Of a DNA stretch of 16,711 nucleotides, positions 1 to 4,727 are shown one piece after another. How positions within the stretch are numbered: the stretch's first letter is position 1; each line of letters starts with the position of its first letter. The position numbers and the translations under genes were made by a program. The DNA comes from DATDCY01 sp031406795 [NCBI: Candidatus Rokuibacteriota bacterium] (GTDB taxonomy: Bacteria; JAUVQV01): positions 1 to 16,711 of the forward strand of contig JANOHV010000086.1 of NCBI GenBank assembly GCA_031406795.1. The letters run 5' to 3'. The notes under the pieces are model-generated. The model had not been told where the DNA came from, made no database searches, and saw nothing but the letters and a program-made list of their open reading frames with translations.

Positions 1-1
1 C

Positions 2-43
2 GCCGCGATCCTGAGCAACCTCCAGGCGAAGGGCTCAGCGTGA
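2..43 (+). CDS. C-terminal tail of an upstream reading frame (partial)
   Basis: Frame 2 is open from the window edge to TGA at 41-43 and reads AAILSNLQAKGSA. The stop overlaps the start of the next gene, as in translationally coupled pairs. The last codons resemble, in the same frame, the end of the chimeric ORF at 4626-4654 (ASLRNLQAKR), with 24 of 29 bases identical by eye. Only 13 codons are visible, so the product cannot be named and the coding call is tentative. Confidence 0.35.
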   Translation, partial: AAILSNLQAKGSA

Positions 44-270
44 TGATTCGAACGAACCGCCTCGACGCCGGACAGATCGAGGTCATGGACCCGGAGATGG
101 TGCAGGTTCTGCGCCGGAAGACACCCGCCGAGCGCCTGCAAAATTCCTTCGCGCTCTGGGAGTCAGCGTGCTCCATGCTCCAGGCCCACCTCTCGCACAC
201 TCATCGCAATTGGACGCCGGAGCACGTCCGGCGCGAAGTCGCTCACAGGATGTCGCATGGGGCCGTCTGA
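40..270 (+). CDS. Rv0078B-type antitoxin-like small protein
   Basis: A 76-residue protein whose pattern MDPEMVQVLRRKTPAERL, then W(E)SA, and a C-terminal RREVAHRMSHGA matches my memory of the Rv0078B-related antitoxin family. Members of that family sit directly upstream of a minimal nucleotidyltransferase toxin and are thought to neutralise it. GTG at 40 or ATG at 43 can both start it; the ATG lies inside the stop of the preceding frame. Full length for the family. The downstream partner overlaps its 3' end by 14 bases but is only a C-terminal fragment, so this looks like an orphaned antitoxin. Family recognition is from memory; function is inferred. Confidence 0.65.
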   Translation: MMIRTNRLDAGQIEVMDPEMVQVLRRKTPAERLQNSFALWESACSMLQAHLSHTHRNWTPEHVRREVAHRMSHGAV

Positions 271-454
271 ACTTTTCGAAATCAAAAAGATGGAATACTA
301 CCGTGAAGGCGGGTCCGAGAAGCACCTTCGGGACATCACGGGGATCCTCCTGACGACGGGCGCCGATGTCGAGCGCCCCTACATCGAGCACTGGGCGCAG
401 CAGCTCGGCCTGGGCGAGATCTGGGATGCCATCGAAAAGAAGTTGCGATCGTGA
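257..454 (+). pseudogene. Nucleotidyltransferase-type toxin, C-terminal remnant
   Basis: The 65 codons carry KKMEYYREGGSEKHLRDI, then a PYIEHWAQQLGLGEIW-like ending. This is the conserved C-terminal part of the minimal nucleotidyltransferases that accompany Rv0078B-type antitoxins. The family is usually near 150-200 residues and starts with a G-S/G-G...D-x-D catalytic region, which is absent here. The ATG at 257 lies inside the preceding antitoxin gene, so a deletion appears to have fused the antitoxin end to the toxin end. It should be catalytically dead; whether it is still translated is unknown. Confidence 0.6.
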
Positions 455-460
455 CCACGA

Positions 461-517
461 TGAACCCGCCACGAGGCTCGGTTCTCGACAATCCCCTGCG
501 ATGGGGACCGGCGGTAG
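461..517 (+). repeat. Hairpin repeat, copy 1 (divergent left half)
   Basis: Starts TGAACCCGCCAC and ends TCCCCTGCGATGGGGA followed by CCGGCGGTAG. It matches the five other copies in the window best in the hairpin half (492-517). The base before the TCCCC arm is A instead of G, so the stem is one pair shorter. It lies 6 bases after the stop of the nucleotidyltransferase remnant, in the same orientation as all other copies. No recognisable polysaccharide-gene fragment follows it. Confidence 0.8.
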
Positions 518-598
518 CGATGCCCCGGAGACTTCGAGCGGCAGGGCTATGCACTTGATTCAACTGCTCCCTGAGGTCGCGCAGGATTGCCTCGGCAC

Positions 599-682
599 GT
601 CATTGCGAGGAGCGAAGCGACGCGGCAATCTGACGAAATCGGCTTTCGTTTCGTGAGATTGCTTCGCTTCGCTCGCAATGAC
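599..682. repeat. Long imperfect inverted repeat (GTCATTGCGAGG type)
   Basis: The left arm begins GTCATTGCGAGGAGCGAAGC at 599. The right arm ends GCTTCGCTCGCAATGAC at 682 and is its reverse complement, apart from a 3-base gap and some interruption near AATCT. A second small inverted repeat, ACGAAA-TCGGC-TTTCGT, sits in the centre. Palindromic elements with this GTCATTGCGAG sequence are widely dispersed in intergenic DNA of many bacteria. The whole 266-base gap 455-720 holds this element, hairpin copy 1 and no gene I can support. Confidence 0.8.
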
Positions 683-720
683 TTTGTGAGGTTGAGTCAA
701 GTGCACAGCCCTATTGAGCG

Positions 721-1032
721 ATGAAGCCCGCCCCCGTGAAGCGCCTCCCCCGTTTTGTCGCCCCCGCCTTCTGGGACCGGCGGTTCGGAGCCCTCTCCTG
801 GGAGCGCGACCGCGATTTCATCGTCCGCCGGCTGTTGGAGGCCGGGGACTGGCGCAGCGTCACCTGGCTGCGGGCCGCCCTGGGCGACGGTGGCCTGCGC
901 GCCTGGCTGACGGACCCCGCCCGGCGCCCCGGAGGATTGTCGCGCCGGCAGATCCGCTTCTGGGAAATCGTGCTCGACGTCCCACTCGGGCGCCTGCTCG
1001 AGGATGCGCGGAGGTCGCCATGGCCGCACTGA
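721..1032 (+). CDS. DUF6922-like antitoxin partner of AbiEii
   Basis: A 103-residue protein with FWDRRFGALSWERDRDFIVR, a W-R-S-V-TWLRAALGD segment and the ending LSRRQIRFWEIVLDVP. This is the arrangement of the small proteins (DUF6922) found directly upstream of AbiEii-type nucleotidyltransferases. Its stop overlaps the next gene by 13 bases, indicating translational coupling. It is probably the antitoxin of the pair, acting by regulation rather than by a known enzymatic activity. ATG at 721 is the only sensible start; no strong Shine-Dalgarno sequence is visible. The family call is from memory and the role is inferred from its neighbour. Confidence 0.65.
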   Translation: MKPAPVKRLPRFVAPAFWDRRFGALSWERDRDFIVRRLLEAGDWRSVTWLRAALGDGGLRAWLTDPARRPGGLSRRQIRFWEIVLDVPLGRLLEDARRSPWPH

Positions 1033-1670
1033 TCGGCCCCGGGCGCTGGCACCCGGAGGTCATGACAAGAGCGCAAGCCGGGGTTCTCGCCCGGCTCGGC
1101 CCGGTTGCCGCCGCCGAGGGTTTCTACCTGGCGGGCGGTACGGCGCTTGCGCTGCACTACGGACATCGGCGCTCGGTCGACCTGGATTGGTTTTCGCCTC
1201 ACCCCATCGAGGATCCCCTGGGCCTGGCGGCCCGCATACGGGACAGCGGCATCAGGCTCGAAGTCTCGAGCGTCTCCCGGGGCACCCTGCACGCCCGGGT
1301 CAATCGCGTGCGAGTGAGCTTTCTGGAATTCAGGTATCCGCTGCTGACGAGGACGATGAGCTGGCCCGAGGCCCGGTGCCCCATTGCAGGCATTCGGGAC
1401 ATCGCCTGCATGAAACTCGCCGCGATCGCCCAGCGCGGGTCCCGGAAGGATTTCGTCGACCTCTGGGCATTGCTCGCCCACCGGCGGCGCCTGCCCGCCA
1501 TGCTGACCGACTACCGAAAGAAGTTCTCGGTGAACGACATCTCGTCCGTCATTTATGGTCTGTGCTACTTCGACGACGCCGAGGCCGAGCCGCTGCCGAT
1601 CATGCTTGCCCCGGCAGGGTGGCCGGAGATCCGCGCCGGCGTCACCGCGGCGTTGAAGAAGATTCTGTGA
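1020..1670 (+). CDS. AbiEii/AbiGii-type nucleotidyltransferase toxin
   Basis: A 216-residue protein. FYLAGGTALALHYG (Gly39-Gly40) followed by RRSVDLDWF (Asp54, Asp56) is the nucleotidyltransferase active-site signature. Later, GIRDIACMKLAAIAQRGSRK with DFVDLWALL gives the conserved Lys/Arg-Lys-Asp motif of the family. AbiEii proteins transfer nucleotides, often to tRNA acceptor stems, and act as type IV TA toxins or phage-abortive systems. The family often reaches 250-300 residues, so this is a short but complete-looking member. The start at 1020 is chosen because upstream residues in this frame look non-native. It overlaps DUF6922 upstream and the truncated antitoxin downstream (GTGA). Confidence 0.85.
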   Translation: MAALIGPGRWHPEVMTRAQAGVLARLGPVAAAEGFYLAGGTALALHYGHRRSVDLDWFSPHPIEDPLGLAARIRDSGIRLEVSSVSRGTLHARVNRVRVSFLEFRYPLLTRTMSWPEARCPIAGIRDIACMKLAAIAQRGSRKDFVDLWALLAHRRRLPAMLTDYRKKFSVNDISSVIYGLCYFDDAEAEPLPIMLAPAGWPEIRAGVTAALKKIL

Positions 1671-1822
1671 TTACCGTCCGGGGCGATGACCGGATGGAGG
1701 TAGTCGTTGTCGGAGGGTCGGTGAGGGACCTCAAAGGTGCCTTGCCGAAGCCGAGGAAGGTGTTGTCGCTCGAGGAGATGGACCTCGCGATCGCGAAGGG
1801 AGCCAGGAGAGCCGGACGGTGA
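1667..1822 (+). pseudogene. AbrB/MazE-type antitoxin lacking its DNA-binding half
   Basis: The frame ends SVRDLKGALPKPRKVLSLEE followed by MDLAIAKGA, the C-terminal toxin-binding segment of AbrB/SpoVT-fold VapB antitoxins. A normal member begins with a KGQVTIPK-type swapped hairpin about 25-30 residues earlier. Here the frame upstream of GTG 1667 is out-of-frame AbiEii sequence, so that domain is missing. The 51-codon remnant overlaps the AbiEii stop (GTGA) and the VapC start (GTGA). It could still bind the toxin but not the operator, unless an upstream start adds unrelated sequence. Truncated antitoxin is the best reading. Confidence 0.65.
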
Positions 1823-2223
1823 TCGCGCTGGACACGAACGTGCTGCTGCGCTACATCGTTCGGGACGACGCCCGCCAAGCCGCCGCTGCAACGAAGCTCA
1901 TCGAATCGTCCTGCAAACCGGACTCCCCGGGAGTGATCGCACTCGTGGTGATGTGCGAGTTGGTCTGGGTTCTCGAGAGCGGTTACCGCTATCGGCGAGA
2001 ACAGGTCGCGGGGATTCTGAGGAAGGTTCTTGGTTCGCAGGACCTGCGGGTGGAGCGTTCGGACCTGGCTTGGCAGGCCCCCAATCGCTACGAGGTCGGC
2101 CCGGCGGACTATGCCGATTACGTGATCGGGCTGTGCGGAAGAGAGGAATCGGCGGACGCCACCTGGACGTTCGATCGTCGTGCAGCGGGCAGCCCCCTGT
2201 TCAAGGTGCTTTCCGGGAACTAA
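1819..2223 (+). CDS. vapC: PIN-domain toxin, VapC family
   Basis: A 134-residue protein starting MIALDTNVLLRY. Asp5, Glu47 (in MCELVWVLE), Asp97/Asp100 (GPADYADYVIG) and Asp119 (TFDRRA) form the acidic quartet of PIN ribonucleases. VapC toxins cleave tRNA or rRNA with Mg2+ and are held inactive by VapB. Length and motif order are normal for the family. It starts with GTG at 1819, overlapping the antitoxin stop by 4 bases. Because the cognate antitoxin has lost its DNA-binding half, autoregulation is probably lost, and expression would depend on the upstream AbiEii operon. Confidence 0.88.
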   Translation: MIALDTNVLLRYIVRDDARQAAAATKLIESSCKPDSPGVIALVVMCELVWVLESGYRYRREQVAGILRKVLGSQDLRVERSDLAWQAPNRYEVGPADYADYVIGLCGREESADATWTFDRRAAGSPLFKVLSGN

Positions 2224-2348
2224 CAGATGCTGACAAGGAAACAGCTTTGAAGACAATCGCCAGGATTGTGGAATGTGACGCAGACCGTCAGCTAACCCAT
2301 GAATAAAGTTTATAATTTATCAACAATGCCGTATCCTTGTTCGCAGAG

Positions 2349-2406
2349 TGAACGCATCCTTAGGACGCGCTTGCCGGCAGTCCCCTGCGATGGGGCCCGG
2401 CGGTAG
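2349..2406 (+). repeat. Hairpin repeat, copy 2
   Basis: A 58-bp copy beginning TGAACGCATCC and ending in the TCCCCTGCGATGGGG hairpin plus CGGCGGTAG. One base of the stem differs (GGGGCCC for GGGGACC). The upstream 2300-2340 stretch is AT-rich (TATAAT at 2311-2316) and could hold a promoter. A GTG follows three bases after the repeat and opens the fucose-synthase fragment at 2410. The 2224-2348 segment also contains a short unexplained frame ending at 2306. Confidence 0.9.
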
Positions 2407-2409
2407 CTT

Positions 2410-2494
2410 GTGAGCAACCGGGAATTCCTCTTTGAGACCGAGCGCCCCGAATACGTCTTCCTCATGGGGGCGGGTAAGCCACCGTGGACGTAGA
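2410..2494 (+). pseudogene. fcl: GDP-L-fucose synthase internal fragment (A)
   Basis: Translation from GTG 2410 gives VSNREFLFETERPEYVFL and then loses similarity before a TAG at 2492-2494. The FFETERPEYVFLAAAK segment is characteristic of GDP-L-fucose synthase at about residue 50-70 of roughly 310. The fragment overlaps the start of the HEPN gene in another frame. The same starting words recur at 4424, 9092 and 9887. It is too short to be functional. Confidence 0.65.
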
Positions 2495-2870
2495 CAAACA
2501 GATTGATTACTGGCGCAGGAGCGCGCTCGAAGACCTCGATGCAGCGCAAGCCTTGGTCAAGCTGGGCAAGTACCGTCATGGGCTCTTCCTGGCCCACCTG
2601 TCCCTCGAGAAAATGCTCAAAGCCCATGTCTGTCGAATGACTGGCGATCTCCCGCCACGGATTCACCGATTGACCGCACTCGCCGAAAAGGCAGGCCTGA
2701 AACCCACCCGCCGCAGATCGATCTTCCTCGGTCACTTCGACCTCTACCAGTTGGAAGGGCGTTATCCGGATCCTTCTGCGGTGCCGGTTCCGGCCGCAGA
2801 ATGCCTGCGGGAAATGAAAAAGGCGGAGGATGTGCTGAAATGGTTGACAGAAAGATTGCTCAAACCATAA
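2484..2870 (+). CDS. HEPN-domain protein (toxin or partner of MNT)
   Basis: A 128-residue, mostly helical protein beginning MDVDKQIDYWRRSALEDLDA, followed by YRHGLFLAHLSLEKMLKAHV and PRIHRLTALAEKAGL. This matches the PF05168-like HEPN family (Y..a.f..h.slEK.lKA, then a His near residue 61). HEPN proteins paired with MNT nucleotidyltransferases form TA modules in which the HEPN subunit is usually an RNase. I do not see the textbook R-x4-6-H motif at the normal place, so ribonuclease activity is uncertain. Start GTG 2484 follows a GGGGGCGG stretch and yields a standard N-terminus. It overlaps the MNT gene by 31 bases. Confidence 0.8.
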   Translation: MDVDKQIDYWRRSALEDLDAAQALVKLGKYRHGLFLAHLSLEKMLKAHVCRMTGDLPPRIHRLTALAEKAGLKPTRRRSIFLGHFDLYQLEGRYPDPSAVPVPAAECLREMKKAEDVLKWLTERLLKP

Positions 2871-3166
2871 GACATTTTATCCGTGAGGCCAAATCTGCGG
2901 GAATCCACGTGGAAAGCGTATTGCTCTACGGGTCGTACGCCAAAGGGACTGCCGGAGTCGATAGCGACATCGATTTGGCGGTCATCGCGCCTGAATTCGA
3001 TCGCAAGGGAAGCCGTGCGTGGGTACGAAAGCTCTGGGCCCTGCGCGCAATAACTGACAACCGCATAGAACCGCTCGCGGTTGGCCGTACCCAGTGGCTT
3101 GAGGACCAGGGATCGCCGATCATAGAGATTGTGCGGCGTGAAGGGATTTCGATCGCTTTGCGATGA
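2840..3166 (+). CDS. Minimal nucleotidyltransferase (MNT) antitoxin
   Basis: A 108-residue protein with LLYGSYAKGTAGVDSDIDLA: Gly31-Ser32 and Asp43/Asp45 form the G-S-x10-D-x-D signature of MNT-fold nucleotidyltransferases. In HEPN/MNT modules this subunit neutralises the HEPN toxin, in studied cases by adding AMP to a tyrosine. ATG at 2840 is preferred over the longer frame because GGCGGAGGA lies about 10 bases upstream and the longer form adds a non-family N-terminus. It is translated within the end of the HEPN gene. A short polysaccharide-gene fragment follows 14 bases later. Confidence 0.85.
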   Translation: MVDRKIAQTIRHFIREAKSAGIHVESVLLYGSYAKGTAGVDSDIDLAVIAPEFDRKGSRAWVRKLWALRAITDNRIEPLAVGRTQWLEDQGSPIIEIVRREGISIALR

Positions 3167-3180
3167 AAAGGAAGAAGGCT

Positions 3181-3267
3181 ATGTGCAACATAAACGCCAA
3201 AATCTACATCGCCGGCCACCGCGGCCTCGTCGGCGGCGCCCACCACCGCCTCCTGGTCGGGGCCTGA
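3181..3267 (+). pseudogene. fcl: GDP-L-fucose synthase N-terminal fragment (copy 1)
   Basis: ATG at 3181 opens MCNINAKIYIAGHRGLVGGA and then degenerates to a TGA at 3265-3267. NAKIYIAGHRGLVG is the N-terminal Rossmann strand and glycine-rich NADP loop of GDP-L-fucose synthase. A second version is at 6817 (MDKNAKISIAGHRGLF). In both places the fragment starts within 20 bases of the stop of a nucleotidyltransferase gene. The remaining 3268-3349 shows nothing I recognise. Confidence 0.7.
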
Positions 3268-3349
3268 GCAGGCCAAGGGCGATCTCGAGGTTCTCATATG
3301 AGCAGGTCGATCCAGTTTTCAAGACACTCACGCCGAAGAATGCGGCTCT

Positions 3350-3451
3350 ATGATATCGTGGAACAAGATATTGAAAATTGTGTTTGTTGAAGAAGCGGGT
3401 TCGGTTACGGTTGCTACAACCTACCCGGTGAAAAAGGAGCGGAGCCAATGA
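3350..3451 (+). pseudogene. DUF4258 protein, C-terminal remnant
   Basis: ATG 3350 opens a 33-codon frame containing NKILKIVFVEEAGSVTVATT and the ending YPVKKERSQ. This is the C-terminal beta-sheet region of DUF4258 proteins, which are RelE/MqsR-like toxins commonly encoded just upstream of DUF2283. Its TGA overlaps the ATG of the DUF2283 gene (ATGA), the usual coupling for the pair. The N-terminal two thirds, normally beginning with a HA..R/M-type helix, is absent. The toxin is therefore broken while the gene junction survives. Confidence 0.65.
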
Positions 3452-3666
3452 AAATCCGTTACGACGACCAAGTCGACACCGCATACATTCAGCTTTCCGA
3501 TCTTGTCCCTTCCGGCGTCATAGAGCTTGCCGCGGAGGCCAACCTCGATGTTACCGAGGATGGGGCTGTGGTAGGAATCGAAATACTGGATGCCTCGAAA
3601 AAATTCCCTCTTGAAACTCTTTTTCGGTGCGAGTATGAGCCTGAGATGTTTCTGAGCCATCATTGA
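3448..3666 (+). CDS. DUF2283 family protein (putative antitoxin)
   Basis: A 72-residue protein: MKIRYDDQVDTAYIQLSD, then a mid-region NLDVTEDGAVVGIEILDASK. This is the typical DUF2283 pattern (K.yD...D.aYi.l, followed by D..G..vGiEIl.a). DUF2283 proteins are small beta-rich proteins usually encoded after DUF4258, and the pair is regarded as a putative TA module. A strong AAAGGAG lies just before the ATG. Its former partner survives only as the 33-codon remnant upstream, so the gene is effectively an orphan. Hairpin copy 3 begins 14 bases after its stop. Confidence 0.85.
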   Translation: MKIRYDDQVDTAYIQLSDLVPSGVIELAAEANLDVTEDGAVVGIEILDASKKFPLETLFRCEYEPEMFLSHH

Positions 3667-3680
3667 CTACCGACGCTCTG

Positions 3681-3738
3681 TGAACGCACCTTCTGTACCC
3701 GCTTTCCGGCAGTCCCCTGCGATGGGGACCGGCGGTAG
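3681..3738 (+). repeat. Hairpin repeat, copy 3
   Basis: A 58-bp copy, TGAACGCACCTTCTG to CCGGCGGTAG, with the perfect GTCCCC-TGCGAT-GGGGAC stem-loop at 3712-3729. It is followed after CCTG by TTGAAGCGCCGC, the start of a UDP-sugar dehydrogenase fragment. It lies between the DUF2283 gene and the DUF4258/YgiT module, in the same orientation as the other copies. Confidence 0.92.
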
Positions 3739-3742
3739 CCTG

Positions 3743-3814
3743 TTGAAGCGCCGCATCTCCGTCGTCGGCCTCGGCCATGACCGCACCGGTGAAGTCGCGT
3801 CTGCCAATGGCTGA
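3743..3814 (+). pseudogene. UDP-sugar dehydrogenase N-terminal fragment (copy 1)
   Basis: TTG 3743 opens LKRRISVVGLG, then unrelated codons to a TGA at 3812-3814. KRRISVVGLGYVGLP is how many UDP-glucose/UDP-GlcNAc/UDP-ManNAc dehydrogenases begin; the similarity stops just before YVGLP. The same 34 bases after the hairpin, with one or two changes, occur at 7001. Only the first Rossmann strand is present, so no enzyme can be made. Confidence 0.55.
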
Positions 3815-4132
3815 CACTTTAGAAAAGATCCAAGATCACTTCATCAGCGAAAGAGTCTTCTATTCCCGCCACGCGAAGTCAGAGATGCAACTCGAGGAGT
3901 TTGGAGAAATCTTGGACCGCGAGGTGGCTGAGGCCGTGGCTTCGGGGAGGATTATCGAGGATTACCCAGATGACTCTCCCTACCCGAGCTGCCTCATTTT
4001 CGGGACGACGGACGCAGGTCGTCCGATCCACATGGTATGGCCCATAGTGCGGAAGAGAATTTTACGATTATTGTGACGGTGTACCATCCCGATCCGCAAC
4101 GCTGGATCGGTTACGAAAGGAGGCTCCCATGA
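3807..4132 (+). pseudogene. DUF4258 protein, frameshifted near position 4039
   Basis: The frame from ATG 3807 (alternative ATG 3777) reads FISERVFYSRHAKSEMQLEE, then PYPSCLIFGTTDAGRPIHMV, typical of DUF4258 RelE-like proteins. It then goes off-track. A shift of one base between 4039 and 4040 restores AHSAEENFTIIVTVYHPDPQ and RWIGYERRLP, the normal C-terminus, ending in a TGA that overlaps the next ATG (ATGA). One missing base (expected TGT-GCC-CAT, seen TGG-CCC-ATA) explains it. This is either genuine inactivation of the toxin or an assembly error. DUF4258 plus a YgiT-type zinc finger is a known MqsR/MqsA-like arrangement. Confidence 0.8.
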
Positions 4133-4365
4133 AGTGCGTGGTGTGCCACAGTCCAGATATCGTCGAGAAGCGCGTCGATGAGGAGATCCGGATCGGCGAC
4201 AACATCTTCCTCGTGGACGTCGAAGCCCTCTCGTGCAAAAACTGTGGAGAGAGTTACTTCGACAGGAAAGCGATGCGGAAGATTGAAGAGGCGCGAACCA
4301 GACTCAGGGAACATTCAGTGACTTTCCAGGAGGTTGGCAAGGTTTTTCGAGCGTGTGTCGCTTGA
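4129..4365 (+). CDS. YgiT/MqsA-type zinc-finger antitoxin
   Basis: A 78-residue protein: MKCVVC (Cys3, Cys6) and CKNCGE (Cys36, Cys39) form the zinc-binding pair of CxxC motifs of YgiT-type zinc fingers. A helical tail follows (FDRKAMRKIEEARTRLREH). In MqsA this N-terminal domain binds the toxin and a C-terminal HTH binds DNA. Here only the zinc-finger domain plus a short tail is present, which is usual for DUF4258 partners. A very strong AAAGGAGG lies 5 bases before the ATG, inside the toxin's last codons. Its stop TGA is the first three bases of hairpin copy 4. Confidence 0.87.
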   Translation: MKCVVCHSPDIVEKRVDEEIRIGDNIFLVDVEALSCKNCGESYFDRKAMRKIEEARTRLREHSVTFQEVGKVFRACVA

Positions 4366-4420
4366 ACACGCCTTCTGAACGTACTTTCCGGCTGTCCCCT
4401 GCGATGGGGACCGGCGGTAG
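4363..4420 (+). repeat. Hairpin repeat, copy 4
   Basis: A 58-bp copy whose first three bases are the TGA stop of the antitoxin gene. It begins TGAACACGCCTTCTGAACG and ends TGTCCCCTGCGATGGGGACC followed by GGCGGTAG. CTC and then GTG follow it and open the chimeric fucose-synthase/epimerase frame. The exact join between the stop codon and the repeat suggests the repeat defines the module boundary. Confidence 0.92.
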
Positions 4421-4423
4421 CTC

Positions 4424-4660
4424 GTGAGCAATCGGAAATTCTTCTTCGAGCCCGAGCGCCCCGAATACCTCTTCCCCCCCCCGGCCAAGGTCGGCGGCAC
4501 CCACGCCAACAACACCTGGCCGGCGGAGAGATTGTTCCCGATTGACCAGCTCTACAACGTCGCCGTGAACGCCCGCACCACGCCGCTGGAACTGTTCACG
4601 CTGCTGCGCGACGGTCTCGCCGGCCCCGCGAGCTTGCGCAACTTGCAGGCGAAGAGGTAG
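4424..4660 (+). pseudogene. fcl: Chimeric frame: fucose-synthase piece fused to epimerase-like piece
   Basis: A 78-codon frame from GTG 4424. Residues 1-35 (SNRKFFFEPERPEYLF, AKVGGTHANNTWPAE) are GDP-L-fucose synthase, roughly residues 50-90 of the enzyme. About residues 41-65 (QLYNVAVNARTTPLELFTLL, RDGLAG) resemble the C-terminal region of UDP-GlcNAc 4-epimerases of the WbpP/TviC kind, where a YNVAVGDRTTLN..F..iRDGL motif occurs. The last ten residues resemble the tail of the frame ending at position 43. No full domain is present. It is a joined pair of fragments, not an enzyme, though it could be translated as a small protein. Confidence 0.6.
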
Positions 4661-4692
4661 GCCGTCATATTTAATACATATTGTAAGTGCAG

Positions 4693-4719
4693 TTGACAAT
4701 GTGTACCGAAATGTATAAC
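4693..4719 (+). promoter_or_regulatory. Putative sigma70 promoter of the ATPase gene
   Basis: TTGACA at 4693-4698 and TATAAC at 4714-4719 with a 15-base spacer, in an AT-rich gap (4661-4727) directly before ATG 4728. The -35 is perfect but the spacer is short and the leader would be only a few bases. The alternative TATGAT at 4727 overlaps the start codon. Confidence 0.35.
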
Positions 4720-4727
4720 TTGTTGAT

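Noticed and set aside
714-1019. N-terminal extension of the AbiEii frame
   Set aside because: Out-of-frame copy of the DUF6922 gene; the family N-terminus fits ATG 1020.
1737-2306. Long + frame across the VapC gene, ending ELTDADKETALKTIARIVEC
   Set aside because: Most of it is out-of-frame VapC. The last 30 codons after 2217 could be a remnant of another gene, but I recognise no family, so it is not annotated.
3712-3738. Classical REP element bound by a RAYT transposase
   Set aside because: A GTAG follows the hairpin, but REP elements carry GTAG before it on the same strand; here the complementary strand would read CTAC. No RAYT gene is seen.
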